Part shown: piece by piece, positions 23,756 through 33,370 of the stretch
Layout of the letters: the number at the start of each line of letters is the position of its first letter
Numbering within the stretch: the stretch's first letter is position 1
Source of the DNA: Clostridiales bacterium
GTDB taxonomy: Bacteria > Bacillota > Clostridia > Christensenellales > Aristaeellaceae
Direction: 5' to 3'
DNA length: 64,000 bases
NCBI GenBank assembly: GCA_015056205.1
Contig: SVGS01000005.1
Location: forward strand, 1-64,000
Notes under the pieces: model-generated
What the model was told of the DNA's origin: nothing
The model's input: the letters and a program-made list of their open reading frames with translations, nothing else
Database searches by the model: none
Program-made: the position numbers and the translations under genes

Positions 23756-25510
23756 TTAATATTTCAGGTAATCTTTTCCACAGTACGGATCGACAGGACT
23801 CACACCCCTGAATTCGCTGCGGCCCATGATTTTTTCCATGACCGCGCGCCGGTACTGCGGCTCGCTGCTGTAGGCGTTGATGAAGGTTTCAATCATCGGC
23901 GCGTCAAAAAGATGATAGGGATAACCGGTGGAGATCATCATCACCGGGACCTCCGCCGTGAGCCACGGCGCGTCGTCGCCCAGGCCGAACACCACATTCC
24001 AGTTCAGGCGCAGCGTCGTGTTGTTGGAAGCGTTCTGCATATTGCAGACGTAAACATACAGATCGTAACACCTGCGCGTATCCTCAACGCCCCGGTAAAG
24101 TTCCCCCATCAGGGCGGCCTTCTCCGGGCTGAGTTCCGGCGCGTCGAAATCAGAAGGTTCGATACTGACGCGCCGGTCGCGTACGGTGACCTCGAAGCCT
24201 TCTTTTTCGAAAGCCTCTTTCCAGGCGGCAACAAAGGAATCGTCCGGATCACAGCTCTTCTGGATCACATTCAGGTACAGGCGCGGATACTTCACCGGGG
24301 AAACCGGCAGCAGGGCCTGACGGTCATGCACCAGCGTAACCGCCTGATCGGCAACCGCGCTGCTCCAGGCACGGAATTCCGGCTTTCCGACCTCCGCAAG
24401 GGCTTCAGGAGGCGGGACCAGCGTCCCTTCCCTTTGTTTTCTGTGCAGGCCGAGGGAGGCCTTCGTCGCGAGGATCCTCGTTACCGCCTCATCGAGCCGC
24501 TCCATGCTCAGCAGTCCTTCACGCAGGCCCGCGAGCAGGTATCCGTAATCCTCCGAAAGATCCTTGTTGAACAGGAACATATCCGCGCCGGCTTCGATCG
24601 CGGCCGGAACCGCCAGGCGGCGCGGCATGGCGGCGGTCATGCCTACCATGGCAGAGGAGTCCGTTGAGATCAGGCCGTTGAAACCGAGTTCGCCCCGCAG
24701 CAGCCCGGTCATCAGCTCGCGGCTCAGGCTGGCCGGCCGCAGCATTTCACGCCGGGAAGCGTCCGGGTTCAGTTTTTTCACCCAGGCAGGCTGGGCAATA
24801 TGGCCGACCATCACCGTCTTCGCGCCCTTTTCGATCAGCGTCCTGTAGACCCTCCCGTAGGTTTTCATATACGTCTCACAGTCCAGGGAGTTCACGCTGG
24901 TAACGATATGCTGGTCGCGCTCGTCCACGCCGTCCCCCGGAAAATGCTTGATGGCCACAGCCACGCCGCATTCGTCCGCGGCATCCAGGTAACGGGAGGC
25001 GCAGGCAATCACCCGGTCCGGATCGGAGCCGAAAGTGCGGGTGTTGGTAATCGGATTGTGGAAATCCATATCGATATCCACGATCGGCGCAAAGGACCAG
25101 TTCAGGCCCATCGCCGCGCCTTCATAGCAGGCGGTATAGCCCATCCGGTAGGCGTTTTCCGGATCGCCGGTCGCCGCGACCGCCATCGGCGCGCCGAAGC
25201 CGGTGCCCTCAAAGGACAGGCCGCTGCCGCCCGCTTCCGTATTGGCCGCCAGCAGGAGCGGGATTTTTGCCATCTCCTGGATACGGCGGTGGGTTTCCTG
25301 GATCGCCGCTTTCGGTCCCGGCCGGTACATGATGCCGCCAACCCCGATTCCGCAGATCATCCCGCGGAGCGCCTCCTCGCTGCCGGCAAGCCCCAGGGGG
25401 CAGAAAACCTGGCCGGCTTTCTCCTCCACGGTCATGGAGGCCAGGGTTTCGCTGACCCACCGGATCCCTTCATCGTCGAGAAAAAACGGGTTTGCCCTCA
25501 GATCGATCAT
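23756..25510 (-). CDS. GH3 enzyme, NagZ-type active site (paralogue)
   Basis: A 584-residue cytoplasmic GH3 protein with the nucleophile in FNGLISTDSSAM (D284) and the catalytic loop KHFPGDG (188-194) followed by DQH (D199, H201). Its opening (MIDLRANPFFLDDEGIRWVS) closely matches the other GH3 in this operon, so the pair arose by duplication. It has no signal peptide. The likely role is cleavage or phosphorolysis of beta-glycosides imported by the upstream ABC transporter. AGGAGG lies eight bases before the start. Confidence 0.82.
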   Translation of the reverse strand: MIDLRANPFFLDDEGIRWVSETLASMTVEEKAGQVFCPLGLAGSEEALRGMICGIGVGGIMYRPGPKAAIQETHRRIQEMAKIPLLLAANTEAGGSGLSFEGTGFGAPMAVAATGDPENAYRMGYTACYEGAAMGLNWSFAPIVDIDMDFHNPITNTRTFGSDPDRVIACASRYLDAADECGVAVAIKHFPGDGVDERDQHIVTSVNSLDCETYMKTYGRVYRTLIEKGAKTVMVGHIAQPAWVKKLNPDASRREMLRPASLSRELMTGLLRGELGFNGLISTDSSAMVGMTAAMPRRLAVPAAIEAGADMFLFNKDLSEDYGYLLAGLREGLLSMERLDEAVTRILATKASLGLHRKQREGTLVPPPEALAEVGKPEFRAWSSAVADQAVTLVHDRQALLPVSPVKYPRLYLNVIQKSCDPDDSFVAAWKEAFEKEGFEVTVRDRRVSIEPSDFDAPELSPEKAALMGELYRGVEDTRRCYDLYVYVCNMQNASNNTTLRLNWNVVFGLGDDAPWLTAEVPVMMISTGYPYHLFDAPMIETFINAYSSEPQYRRAVMEKIMGRSEFRGVSPVDPYCGKDYLKY

Positions 25511-25523
25511 CTGCCTGGCCTCC

Positions 25524-28271
25524 TTAAAAAGCTTTTATTTCAAACAGCCGGCGGGTACCCTCCGCGACCATCTGCGGATTGAATCCGCGGAAGAACAGGA
25601 ACTGCAGTTCCCTCAGGGACATGCTCAGGAATTCCGCGTCTCCGGAGCGGATCAGTTCCAGAGCCTTCGGCAGATCCTTCTCCAGGACCGCCAGGGCTTC
25701 CGGATCCTCCCGCATTTCGTCCAACCGGCTTTCCAGGTCATACTTCAGCCGGTAATCCCGGTCCGGCCGGTAGGTCTCCTCATATTCGCCGGCCGTCAGC
25801 TCAACCGTCCTGTCCGTTCCGGGCAGCGCCGCTTCCGCGGTGCAGCCAAAGGGAACCCGGAACCGGACCGTCAGCGTTCCGTCCCCGTTGATCCGCCAGG
25901 CGGAAGCATACTCCCCGCTGACGGAATCATAGGCGCATTCGATCTCCCGCAGCCGGCGGGAAGGCTGCGGCGCAAACCGCACCCGGGTAAAACCGGGTTC
26001 CGTTCCCCGGATCCCCGCCAGATCCCGGTATACATATTCCATCACGGAACCGTAGGCATAATGATTCAGGGAATTCATTTCCGTGCCGGAGATCGTACCG
26101 TCGTCCAGGACGGAATTCCAGCGTTCCCAGATGGTGGTGGCTCCCAGGCCGACGCAGTGCATCCACCCCGGGAAGCCCTTCTGGAAGAGGAAGTAAGCCG
26201 CCAGATCCTCCATTCCGTTCTCCGCCATCGCGCGGCACATCATCGTGGCCCCGACAAAACCGCCTTTGATCCGGTAGCAGTCCTTCTGCAGCCGGGTCCG
26301 GAAATCCGCGATGATCCGGGCTTTGTCGATATACACCCCGAAATTCAGGCAGAGCAGGTACGCCGTCTGGGTCGTAACGGCCAGCCGGCCGCTGGGAGTG
26401 AAATATTCCCGCAGGAGGGCTTCCCGGATCTCCCCGGCAAGCTTTCCGTATTCTTCCGCGTCACCGTCCTTCCCCAGGATCCGGGCCGCCCGCTCCGTCT
26501 TCCGGGCGGACGCGTAATAGTACATGCCGGCTACGAAATAGTCGTCCGTGCCGCCCTTCATGCTCTGGGGAGTCACGCCGTCCTGGGCCAGCCAGTCCCC
26601 GAAGTGGAAGCCGAAATTCCACAGCCTTGCGCCGCCGTGTTCATCGTCCTGCCGCCGGATCCATTCGAGCCAGTCCCGCATCATGGGATACTGCTCCTCC
26701 AGATCCGCCCGGTTTCCGTAGAAGTCATACAGCGTCATCGGCAGGAAGGTGGCGATATCTCCCCAGACGCTGGATCCGCCCGGCATCCCGCCCAGGTTCG
26801 GCAGGAAATTGGCGACCGCGCCGCCGTGCTTCACCTGATCCGCCCGCAGGTCCCGCAGGAATTTTTGGTAAAAGGCCCGGGTATCCATCTGGAAGCAGGC
26901 TGTCGGCGAGAAGACCTGGGCATCCCCTGTCCATCCCAGCCTTTCATCCCGCTGCGGACAGTCCGTGGGCATATCCAGGAAATTGCTGCGCTGACCCCAG
27001 AAAGCGTTCTTCGCCAGCCGGTTCAGGGCGGCGTCGGAGGAACGGAAGCGGATCGCAGGATCCAGTTCCGAGCTGACCGCCCGCCCGGTGAAATCCTCCT
27101 TCCGGATCTCCCCGGGCCATCCGGTTACCCGCACATAGCGGAAACCGAAATACGTGAAGTGCGCCCGCACCGTTTCCCTCCGGCCGTCCGATACATAAAT
27201 CATCTGCGCCTTTGCGGAGCGGTAGTTGTCATTGTAGAAGTTTCCTCCCTGCAGGATCTCCCCGTGGTCGAGGACAATCCGCGTCCCGGCGGGGAAATCT
27301 GCGGTGTATTCCGCGTATCCGGTAAAATTCTGCCCGAAATCCAGCACCGTTTCCCCGGCGGGAGTCCGGATCACTTCCTGCACCGGCAGGCTCTCCGCCA
27401 CGGTCACGGGCAGGCTGTAACGGTCCGCCAGGGGGCAGTCCGGCATCAGCACGGCCGGCCGGTCCGGGTTTTCCTTCCCGCGCCACAGCGTCCGGTCCAG
27501 GGTTTCCCCGTCGTAGATATCCGTGGCCGCGAAATCGCTGCCCCGGTACTGCCAGGATTCATCCGTAGCGATCACCTGCTCCGTACCGTCCGCCAGCCGG
27601 ATCCGCAGCTCGGCCAGCACCCGGAAGCGGTTCCCGTACACTTCCCGCGCGCCCTCGTACCCCAGCCTGCCTTTGTACCAGCCGTTGCCGGTAACCATTT
27701 CGATCCGGTTTTCCCCGGCGCTGAGCAGCCCGCCGACGTCGTAAGTCTGAACCTGGACCGCCTCGTTATAATCATTGCAGAAAGGCGCCAGCAGGTCATC
27801 TCCCGCCTTATTACCGTTCACATACGCCTCATACAGTCCCAGTCCGCTCACGTACAGCCGCGCGGACACGACCTTCTCCGGAACCCGGAAGTTCCGGAAG
27901 AACACGGGATGGAAGCGGTCCTCTTCCCGGGTACCGATCCATTTTCCGACCCAGGGTTCCCCCATTTTGCCGGTTTCAAAAAAGGAATCTGCATCCGCAG
28001 AGTCCCCGGCATCCCCTTTCACCCGGATCCGGCAGTAATAACGGGTCCGCGGCGCCGTTTTCAGGGGAATTTCCAGGCCGAAGGACGGCAGGGACGTTCC
28101 GGACTGCTCAAACAGCACCTCCGCAAAAGCGGGATCCCCTGCCACGGTAATTTTTGTTTCCGCAGCCTTCCGGGACCGGCTTTCCAGGACCTTCCAGGAA
28201 AGGGAAAGACGCGGCAGGTCAAATCCCATCGGTTCACGGATTCCGTTGATTCGCATATCGGTAATTTTCAT
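25524..28271 (-). CDS. GH78 alpha-L-rhamnosidase
   Basis: A 915-residue cytoplasmic GH78 enzyme. The N-terminal beta-sandwich domains open with MRINGIREPMGFDLPRLSLS. The (alpha/alpha)6 barrel carries the signature MPTDCPQRDERLGWTGDA, which contains the acidic catalytic residues of the family. An FxYVRVTGWP segment and a C-terminal beta domain are also visible. It would remove terminal rhamnose from imported plant or bacterial glycosides. I chose the ATG at 28269-28271 over an upstream TTG. It follows the ABC importer genes, and no signal peptide is present, so the substrate must be taken up intact. Confidence 0.9.
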   Translation of the reverse strand: MKITDMRINGIREPMGFDLPRLSLSWKVLESRSRKAAETKITVAGDPAFAEVLFEQSGTSLPSFGLEIPLKTAPRTRYYCRIRVKGDAGDSADADSFFETGKMGEPWVGKWIGTREEDRFHPVFFRNFRVPEKVVSARLYVSGLGLYEAYVNGNKAGDDLLAPFCNDYNEAVQVQTYDVGGLLSAGENRIEMVTGNGWYKGRLGYEGAREVYGNRFRVLAELRIRLADGTEQVIATDESWQYRGSDFAATDIYDGETLDRTLWRGKENPDRPAVLMPDCPLADRYSLPVTVAESLPVQEVIRTPAGETVLDFGQNFTGYAEYTADFPAGTRIVLDHGEILQGGNFYNDNYRSAKAQMIYVSDGRRETVRAHFTYFGFRYVRVTGWPGEIRKEDFTGRAVSSELDPAIRFRSSDAALNRLAKNAFWGQRSNFLDMPTDCPQRDERLGWTGDAQVFSPTACFQMDTRAFYQKFLRDLRADQVKHGGAVANFLPNLGGMPGGSSVWGDIATFLPMTLYDFYGNRADLEEQYPMMRDWLEWIRRQDDEHGGARLWNFGFHFGDWLAQDGVTPQSMKGGTDDYFVAGMYYYASARKTERAARILGKDGDAEEYGKLAGEIREALLREYFTPSGRLAVTTQTAYLLCLNFGVYIDKARIIADFRTRLQKDCYRIKGGFVGATMMCRAMAENGMEDLAAYFLFQKGFPGWMHCVGLGATTIWERWNSVLDDGTISGTEMNSLNHYAYGSVMEYVYRDLAGIRGTEPGFTRVRFAPQPSRRLREIECAYDSVSGEYASAWRINGDGTLTVRFRVPFGCTAEAALPGTDRTVELTAGEYEETYRPDRDYRLKYDLESRLDEMREDPEALAVLEKDLPKALELIRSGDAEFLSMSLRELQFLFFRGFNPQMVAEGTRRLFEIKAF

Positions 28272-28292
28272 CGGCTGAATTCCTTTCAAAAA

Positions 28293-28323
28293 GGCGGGCG
28301 AGGCGTCAACGCCATCGCCCGCC
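28293..28323 (-). other. Intergenic hairpin between permease and rhamnosidase genes
   Basis: GGCGGGCGA pairs with TCGCCCGCC (9 bp), and an inner GCGT/ACGC pairing extends the stem. It sits between two co-directional genes and lacks a U-run. It probably separates the expression level of the importer from that of the glycosidases. Confidence 0.55.
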
Positions 28324-28350
28324 GATTGGTGGTCTGAAAAAGAGATCAGG

Positions 28351-29358
28351 TTACGCCTTCAACGGCTCCTGTCTTCCGAACAGCTTTCCGGTCAGCTTTC
28401 TGATATTCTGCCCCTGCCCGGCCACGAAATTGACCAGGAACACGAACAGGCCCATCATGGCCGTGGAAATGGCCGCGCCCAGTTCCGCTTTGAACACCAG
28501 CTGCAGGCCGTACTTCATCAGGCAGATGGAAATCGATCCCATGATGATGCCGATGGTATCGCCGCAGAACACGCCGATGTACAGGCCGACGAACACGGGC
28601 AGAATGTTGCTGAACAGCTCGCCGACGGTCGCCAGGGAGGAGAAAATCGCGTCGCGTTTCCCCAGAGAGCTCCAGATGATCGTGGCGAAACCGAAGATCA
28701 GTCCGCTGTAGATATAGCTGATGATCACGTTCCGGTTTTCGTTCACGCCGATGTTCACAGCGCTCTGCTGGTTTTTGGCCAGCAGGACGCCCTGCTTTCC
28801 GGTCGTTGTCAGGTAGTTGTACACCGCGTACACGCCGACGGCGCCGGCCAGGGGAATCAGCACCAGCGGATAGGCGGACAGCTGTTTGATGAACTTGACG
28901 GAAACCAGGTTGATTCCGCCGCCGCCGAAGATCTGGCTGGTGATGGATTCATACAGGAGCGCCATGCCGATGGTCGCGATCATGATGGGCAGCCGGCCGT
29001 AGACGTAGACCAGGGCCACCAGCACGCTGAAGCCCACGCAGAGGCCCACGCACAGGACACCGAAAAGCAGGGGGCTGCCCGTTCCGGAGTTTTTCGCTAC
29101 GTTTCCGGCAATAATCGCGGAAAGCAGCATGATGGATCCGCCGGAGAAGTCAAACCGCCCGTTCTTGAACTGGAGGCCGATGCCCATGGCACAGGAAATG
29201 GATACGGCAATACTGGGAATCAGCGCCTGCCACATTTTCATGGTGCCGAAAAAGTTGTATCCGTTGGCATCACACATGATCTTCATAATCACGAACATGA
29301 TCACGGGGAGCATCAGCGTACCGGCAACGCGCTTAAGGATTTCCAACGTTTTTTTCAT
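28351..29358 (-). CDS. ABC transporter permease, ribose (CUT2) type
   Basis: A 335-residue permease with eight to ten hydrophobic segments, of the RbsC/AraH group (KNGRFDFSGGSIMLLSAIIAGN, a typical substrate-path region). It is one of two permeases in a four-gene importer with its own ATPase and binding protein. I chose the second ATG, nine bases from GAGG, over the first, which nearly touches it. The substrate is probably a rhamnose-containing or beta-linked glycoside, given the hydrolases that follow. Confidence 0.85.
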   Translation of the reverse strand: MKKTLEILKRVAGTLMLPVIMFVIMKIMCDANGYNFFGTMKMWQALIPSIAVSISCAMGIGLQFKNGRFDFSGGSIMLLSAIIAGNVAKNSGTGSPLLFGVLCVGLCVGFSVLVALVYVYGRLPIMIATIGMALLYESITSQIFGGGGINLVSVKFIKQLSAYPLVLIPLAGAVGVYAVYNYLTTTGKQGVLLAKNQQSAVNIGVNENRNVIISYIYSGLIFGFATIIWSSLGKRDAIFSSLATVGELFSNILPVFVGLYIGVFCGDTIGIIMGSISICLMKYGLQLVFKAELGAAISTAMMGLFVFLVNFVAGQGQNIRKLTGKLFGRQEPLKA

Positions 29359-29418
29359 GGACATCCGCCTCTTATTATCAGTCGTTCAGGGAACGGGGAT
29401 CAGTTTACAGGCTGCTTT

Positions 29419-30573
29419 TTACTTCATGTAGCCTTCCACGGTGAAGCTCTGGCAGTATTTGGTCAGATCCGCGTAGCTGGCGTCGGGATTCACGGAGGTG
29501 AAGTAGTTCTTCATGTCGTCCCACTGCGCCTGGGCTTTGCTCAGATCGAGGGTGGGTCCCAGGGGAGACTTTTCAATCATGGTCCGGAACTTTTCACTGC
29601 TGTTGATAATGTAGATGGAGGAATCCATCCGCTCTTTGCCGGGGTAATCCTTGTACATGGCTCCGGAAATGGCGGCGTCCAGCATCGCGATGGGCCAGAT
29701 GGCGCTTTCCACACCCTGGATGGTCAGGGAAACGATATTCTTGTCATCGCCGCAGTCCGCCAGCAGGTCGGGATCGTTGTCAAATCCGCCGGTGATCAGC
29801 TGCAGGTCTTCACGGCAGAAGCCCATGGCCTTGGCTTCGACCATCTTGGGATAGATGAAGGTGGTGCCGGCGCAGAATCCGATGATGCATTCCAGTTCAT
29901 CACGGCCCTGTTCCAGGAAATAGCTGTCGCTCAGGGGCTGGAAGGCCAGGACTTCCGCGTCTCCGACGATTTCGATCGGTTCGGCCGCAGTTTCGTTGTA
30001 AGCGGCGATGGCAGCCCGGAAGGACGCGTCCGCAACCGTGTGCTTCGGATAGGCGAACACCGGGAAGATGCAGGTGGCAACCTTCTTATAGCCGCGGGCA
30101 ATCACTTCCTGCGCGTACGCTTCGCCCAGGGCCTTGCCGCTGATGTAGTTGTCGCCCATGTTGCCCAGGAACTTTTCACGGTTCATCACATCGTGGCTGG
30201 GGCCGTTCTCTTCAAACACGGAATCCATGTCGGAGAAGAAGCCGACCACCCACAGATCTGGATACTCGTCCATGATGTTGACAACGCCGCCGTCCATGGA
30301 GATGATGATGCCCTTTACATCGGACGTATAAGCGTTCTTCACCTGCTTCAGGTTGCCGGCGGGGTCATTGGACATATCGCCGTAGACCACGTCAAAGGTG
30401 TAGCCCAGGTTCTCGGCGATCATCTTCCAGTAGGCAACGTAAAACTCATACTGAATACCGCTGTTCAGGTTGGACAGCCACAGGATCTTGCCCTTGGATT
30501 CCGCGGAGGCGGGGGCAATGGCCAGGCCCATCAGCAGGGCGATGGTCAGGAGAAGCGCAATCAGTTTTTTCAT
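29419..30573 (-). CDS. Sugar ABC transporter substrate-binding protein, type 1 fold
   Basis: A 384-residue exported protein with the signal peptide MKKLIALLLTIALLMGLAIA and likely cleavage after PASA. The mature part has the RbsB-like periplasmic-binding fold (GKILWLSNLNSGIQYEFYVA, VKGIIISMDGG). No lipobox cysteine is present, which is unusual for a Gram-positive binding protein; it may stay attached through its uncleaved signal or be released. It lies between the two permease genes of the CUT2 importer. Confidence 0.82.
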   Translation of the reverse strand: MKKLIALLLTIALLMGLAIAPASAESKGKILWLSNLNSGIQYEFYVAYWKMIAENLGYTFDVVYGDMSNDPAGNLKQVKNAYTSDVKGIIISMDGGVVNIMDEYPDLWVVGFFSDMDSVFEENGPSHDVMNREKFLGNMGDNYISGKALGEAYAQEVIARGYKKVATCIFPVFAYPKHTVADASFRAAIAAYNETAAEPIEIVGDAEVLAFQPLSDSYFLEQGRDELECIIGFCAGTTFIYPKMVEAKAMGFCREDLQLITGGFDNDPDLLADCGDDKNIVSLTIQGVESAIWPIAMLDAAISGAMYKDYPGKERMDSSIYIINSSEKFRTMIEKSPLGPTLDLSKAQAQWDDMKNYFTSVNPDASYADLTKYCQSFTVEGYMK

Positions 30574-30614
30574 TCGGGTAGTCCTCCTTTTTTTACTTGG
30601 GTTGTGTTTTTTTA

Positions 30615-30633
30615 ACAGGCTATCCGCCTGTTG
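30615..30633 (-). other. Intergenic hairpin between permease and binding-protein genes
   Basis: AACAGG pairs with CCTGTT across a seven-base loop, just upstream of the binding-protein gene. It may mark an RNA processing site. Confidence 0.4.
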
Positions 30634-30642
30634 AAAACGGAA

Positions 30643-31635
30643 TCAGCGGGGCAGCGGGCCGCTCTTCTGGCGGCAGGTGATCAGGACGACCACGAGGAAG
30701 ATAATCGCCTTGATCATGAAGGTCATGCGGGTCGGCACGCCGATAATCGGCAGGCCCACCGCCAGCAGCGAGAAGGTCAGCGCGCCGATCACAGCACAGC
30801 TCAGGCGGGATTTCATGCCGCCCTTCAGCGGCATGCCGCCGAGGATCAGGGATACCATCACGTTCATTTCAAATCCGGTGCCTGTCGCATCCGAAGCCGC
30901 GCCGGTATAGCCCATCTGGAACAGGGAGGCCGTCACCAGGCAGAAGGCCAGGAAAATATAGGGGATCACCCGGTATTTGATGATGTTGACGCCGCTCTGG
31001 GCCGCCGCGGTCTGGTTGGCGCCGATGGCCCGGGCATACTTGCCGTACTTCGTGAAGTAGAAGAAATAGCCGATCACCAGGTACTCGATCACCAGCACGA
31101 TCACCATATTGACCGGCGAGCGGAAAAAGCTCAGATCCACCCCGGACAGGATGATGTTCTTGCTGCCCACATTGGAGTAGATGATGGTCGTAATGCCGCT
31201 GATCACCATCATGAACACAACGGAGGAAATGACCGAATACATATGAAGCAGTTCGCCGGCCGCGCCGTTGATGATGCCGATGATCACCGCCACCACAATG
31301 CAGGCCAGGATGCCGGGAAGAAGGCTGCCCGTCGCGTTGCCGATCAGCACCAGCATCGTGCTGTACAAGCCCACCTGCCGGCCGATACTGACGTCCATGT
31401 TCCCCAGGGAGTAGATGAACACGGCGCCCACCGCCATCAGGGCGGTTACAATCACGTCGCCGATCAGCGTGGACAGCTTGTCGCCGGACCAGATGCTTTC
31501 GCCCTTCATTCCCGTACCGATCGTAAAGAAGATGACGCAGAAGACCAGTCCGCCCAGTGAGGCCACCGTAGAACTGTGCTTTTTAATCCACTGGACCGGA
31601 TTTTGCTTTTCTCTGTCCTGAGCAATTGCAGTCAT
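30643..31635 (-). CDS. ABC transporter permease, ribose (CUT2) type
   Basis: A 330-residue RbsC-like membrane permease with about nine hydrophobic segments (for example the region of GAVFIYSLGNMDVSIGRQVG, the NMDxSxG signature of the group). It follows the ATPase gene and precedes the binding-protein gene. AGGAGG lies a few bases upstream of the start. It forms a heterodimeric channel with the permease at 28351-29358. Confidence 0.86.
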   Translation of the reverse strand: MTAIAQDREKQNPVQWIKKHSSTVASLGGLVFCVIFFTIGTGMKGESIWSGDKLSTLIGDVIVTALMAVGAVFIYSLGNMDVSIGRQVGLYSTMLVLIGNATGSLLPGILACIVVAVIIGIINGAAGELLHMYSVISSVVFMMVISGITTIIYSNVGSKNIILSGVDLSFFRSPVNMVIVLVIEYLVIGYFFYFTKYGKYARAIGANQTAAAQSGVNIIKYRVIPYIFLAFCLVTASLFQMGYTGAASDATGTGFEMNVMVSLILGGMPLKGGMKSRLSCAVIGALTFSLLAVGLPIIGVPTRMTFMIKAIIFLVVVLITCRQKSGPLPR

Positions 31636-31645
31636 AGCGGCCTCC

Positions 31646-33151
31646 TTAAATCATGTATTCAATCAGGTCGGTTTGCTTCAGTTCCGGGCTGCGCTCCACC
31701 TGATGGGTCACTTTAAAGTCTTTCATGATCATCAGCCGGTCCGCCATGCCGATCAGTTCGCTCAGTTCCTCGGAAATCATCAGGATCGCTTTCCCCTGCT
31801 TTTTCATTTCCTCAATCAGCCCGTACATGGCCTGCTTCACACCGATATCCACGCCGCGGGTCGGACAGTCCATGATGATGACTTCCGATCCCTTGGCGGT
31901 CCATTTTCCGAAGGAGACCTTCTGCTTGTTCCCGCCGGACAGGGTGTTCACGTACTGCTTGCCGCTGTGGCACTTGATGCGGTAATTGTCGATTTCCCGG
32001 TCGCTCAGTTTCTTTTCCGAGCGGGGGCTGATGAAGGTTTTCCGGATCAGCGCCGGTATGGAGGGAAGGACGATATTATCCTGGATCGGTCCGTTCAGGA
32101 TCAGCGCCTCGGTGTCACGGTTCTTCGAGATGTAGCCGATGCCGCTGTTAATGGCCTGCAGGGGGGATTTGATTTCCTTTCCGTTCCGGGTCACGCGCCC
32201 GCCGGACAGTTTTTCCAGCCCGTAGGCGATCCGGCCGATATCATGCATGCCGCAGCCGCTCAGGCCGCCCATTCCGACAATTTCACCCTTGTGCAGCTTC
32301 AGGCTGAAATGCTGAATCCGGCCGAAGGATACGTCCTCCAGCTCCAGGGCCACTTCCTCCCGGTGGCTGGTATCGTAATCCTCCCGGTAATACTTATCGC
32401 CGATCTCCCGGCCCACCATCATATAGCGGATGTTTTTCACCGCGTCCGGCGCGTCCATTTCCTCCCGGGTCAGATGGCCGATGATCCTGCCGTCCCGCAG
32501 CACCGTCAGGTCCGTGCACTGTTCCAGGATCTCATCCATATCGTGGGAAACGAAAACAATGCCCTTGCCGTTTTCCGCCATTTTATGGATCAGCTTATAC
32601 AGGATCTCGCGGCCTTCCAGGGACAGCGCCGTAGTGGTTTCATCCACTACCAGGATCTCGGTCTGATCCGTTACACAGCGGACCAGCTCCACCAGCTTCC
32701 GGTCCTCAAACGTGTATTTGTCAATCAGCTCGCCGGCCTTGATATGGGTGATCCCGAAATGCTCCAGCACCTTCCGGGCTTCCTTTTTCATCTTCGCCAT
32801 GCTGATCAGGCCGAATTTTGAAAATTCCGCCTCATGACCGGAGAAAATATTCTGGGCCACCGTCACGCCGGGAATGGTGTTTGCTTCCTGCAGAATCATG
32901 GAAATCCCAGCGTCCTGGGCTTCCACCATGGTGGACGGCTTCCAGGGCTGACCTTTATAGAACATCTCGCCCTTCGTCGCCGGCTGCATGCCGGACGCGA
33001 TCGACATGATCGTCGATTTCCCGGAGCCGTTCTCCCCGACCAGGCCGCGGATCTCGCCCCTGCGCAGGGTAAAATCCACATCGTTCAGGGCAATCGTCGG
33101 GCCGAATTCCTTCCGCATGTGTTTCGCTTCAAAAAGAATTTCCTTTTCCAT
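31646..33151 (-). CDS. Sugar ABC transporter ATP-binding protein (RbsA/MglA type)
   Basis: A double ATPase of about 501 residues. The first half has Walker A GLVGENGSGKSTIMS and Walker B ILVVDETT. The second half has a variant P-loop-like region GMGGLSGCGMHDIGR and an ABC signature NTLSGGNKQKVSFGKW. This layout, with a degenerate second nucleotide-binding domain, is normal for RbsA/MglA/XylG. It is the first gene of the long minus-strand operon. The frame opens at 33181; I prefer the ATG at 33149-33151 because it fits the family start, but no clear ribosome site distinguishes the options. Confidence 0.85.
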   Translation of the reverse strand: MEKEILFEAKHMRKEFGPTIALNDVDFTLRRGEIRGLVGENGSGKSTIMSIASGMQPATKGEMFYKGQPWKPSTMVEAQDAGISMILQEANTIPGVTVAQNIFSGHEAEFSKFGLISMAKMKKEARKVLEHFGITHIKAGELIDKYTFEDRKLVELVRCVTDQTEILVVDETTTALSLEGREILYKLIHKMAENGKGIVFVSHDMDEILEQCTDLTVLRDGRIIGHLTREEMDAPDAVKNIRYMMVGREIGDKYYREDYDTSHREEVALELEDVSFGRIQHFSLKLHKGEIVGMGGLSGCGMHDIGRIAYGLEKLSGGRVTRNGKEIKSPLQAINSGIGYISKNRDTEALILNGPIQDNIVLPSIPALIRKTFISPRSEKKLSDREIDNYRIKCHSGKQYVNTLSGGNKQKVSFGKWTAKGSEVIIMDCPTRGVDIGVKQAMYGLIEEMKKQGKAILMISEELSELIGMADRLMIMKDFKVTHQVERSPELKQTDLIEYMI

Positions 33152-33297
33152 CTGCACCATCCCGCTTTTTCTGTCATTCATCGGTCATGGAGGGTATGTA
33201 AACAAGCCTTTGTTTCTATCCATGTATAATATATCATCGTTTTTTCCCATATGGCACATACACCATTCACCTGTTTTAGCACAATATTCATTTTTTA

Positions 33298-33326
33298 TTG
33301 AAAATTGATCATAATAATGATATTGT
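33298..33326 (+). promoter_or_regulatory. Promoter of the AraC-GH2 operon
   Basis: TTGAAA (33298-33303) and TATTGT (33321-33326) have a 17-base spacer, 44 bases upstream of the AraC-type start codon. Confidence 0.6.
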
Positions 33327-33370
33327 TAGCACAGAATTAACCCGAATACTGGTTTGCGGAGGTGTAACAC

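Noticed and set aside
21092..24667. A plus-strand open frame of 1191 codons across the GH3/pgmB region
   Set aside because: It lies antisense to three well-supported genes, its composition is poor in family motifs and rich in Arg, His and Pro, and no ribosome site is seen. It is a by-product of the GC-rich codon use.
25203..28337. A plus-strand open frame of 1044 codons opposite the GH78 gene
   Set aside because: Antisense to a complete rhamnosidase with an intact signature; no recognisable domain.
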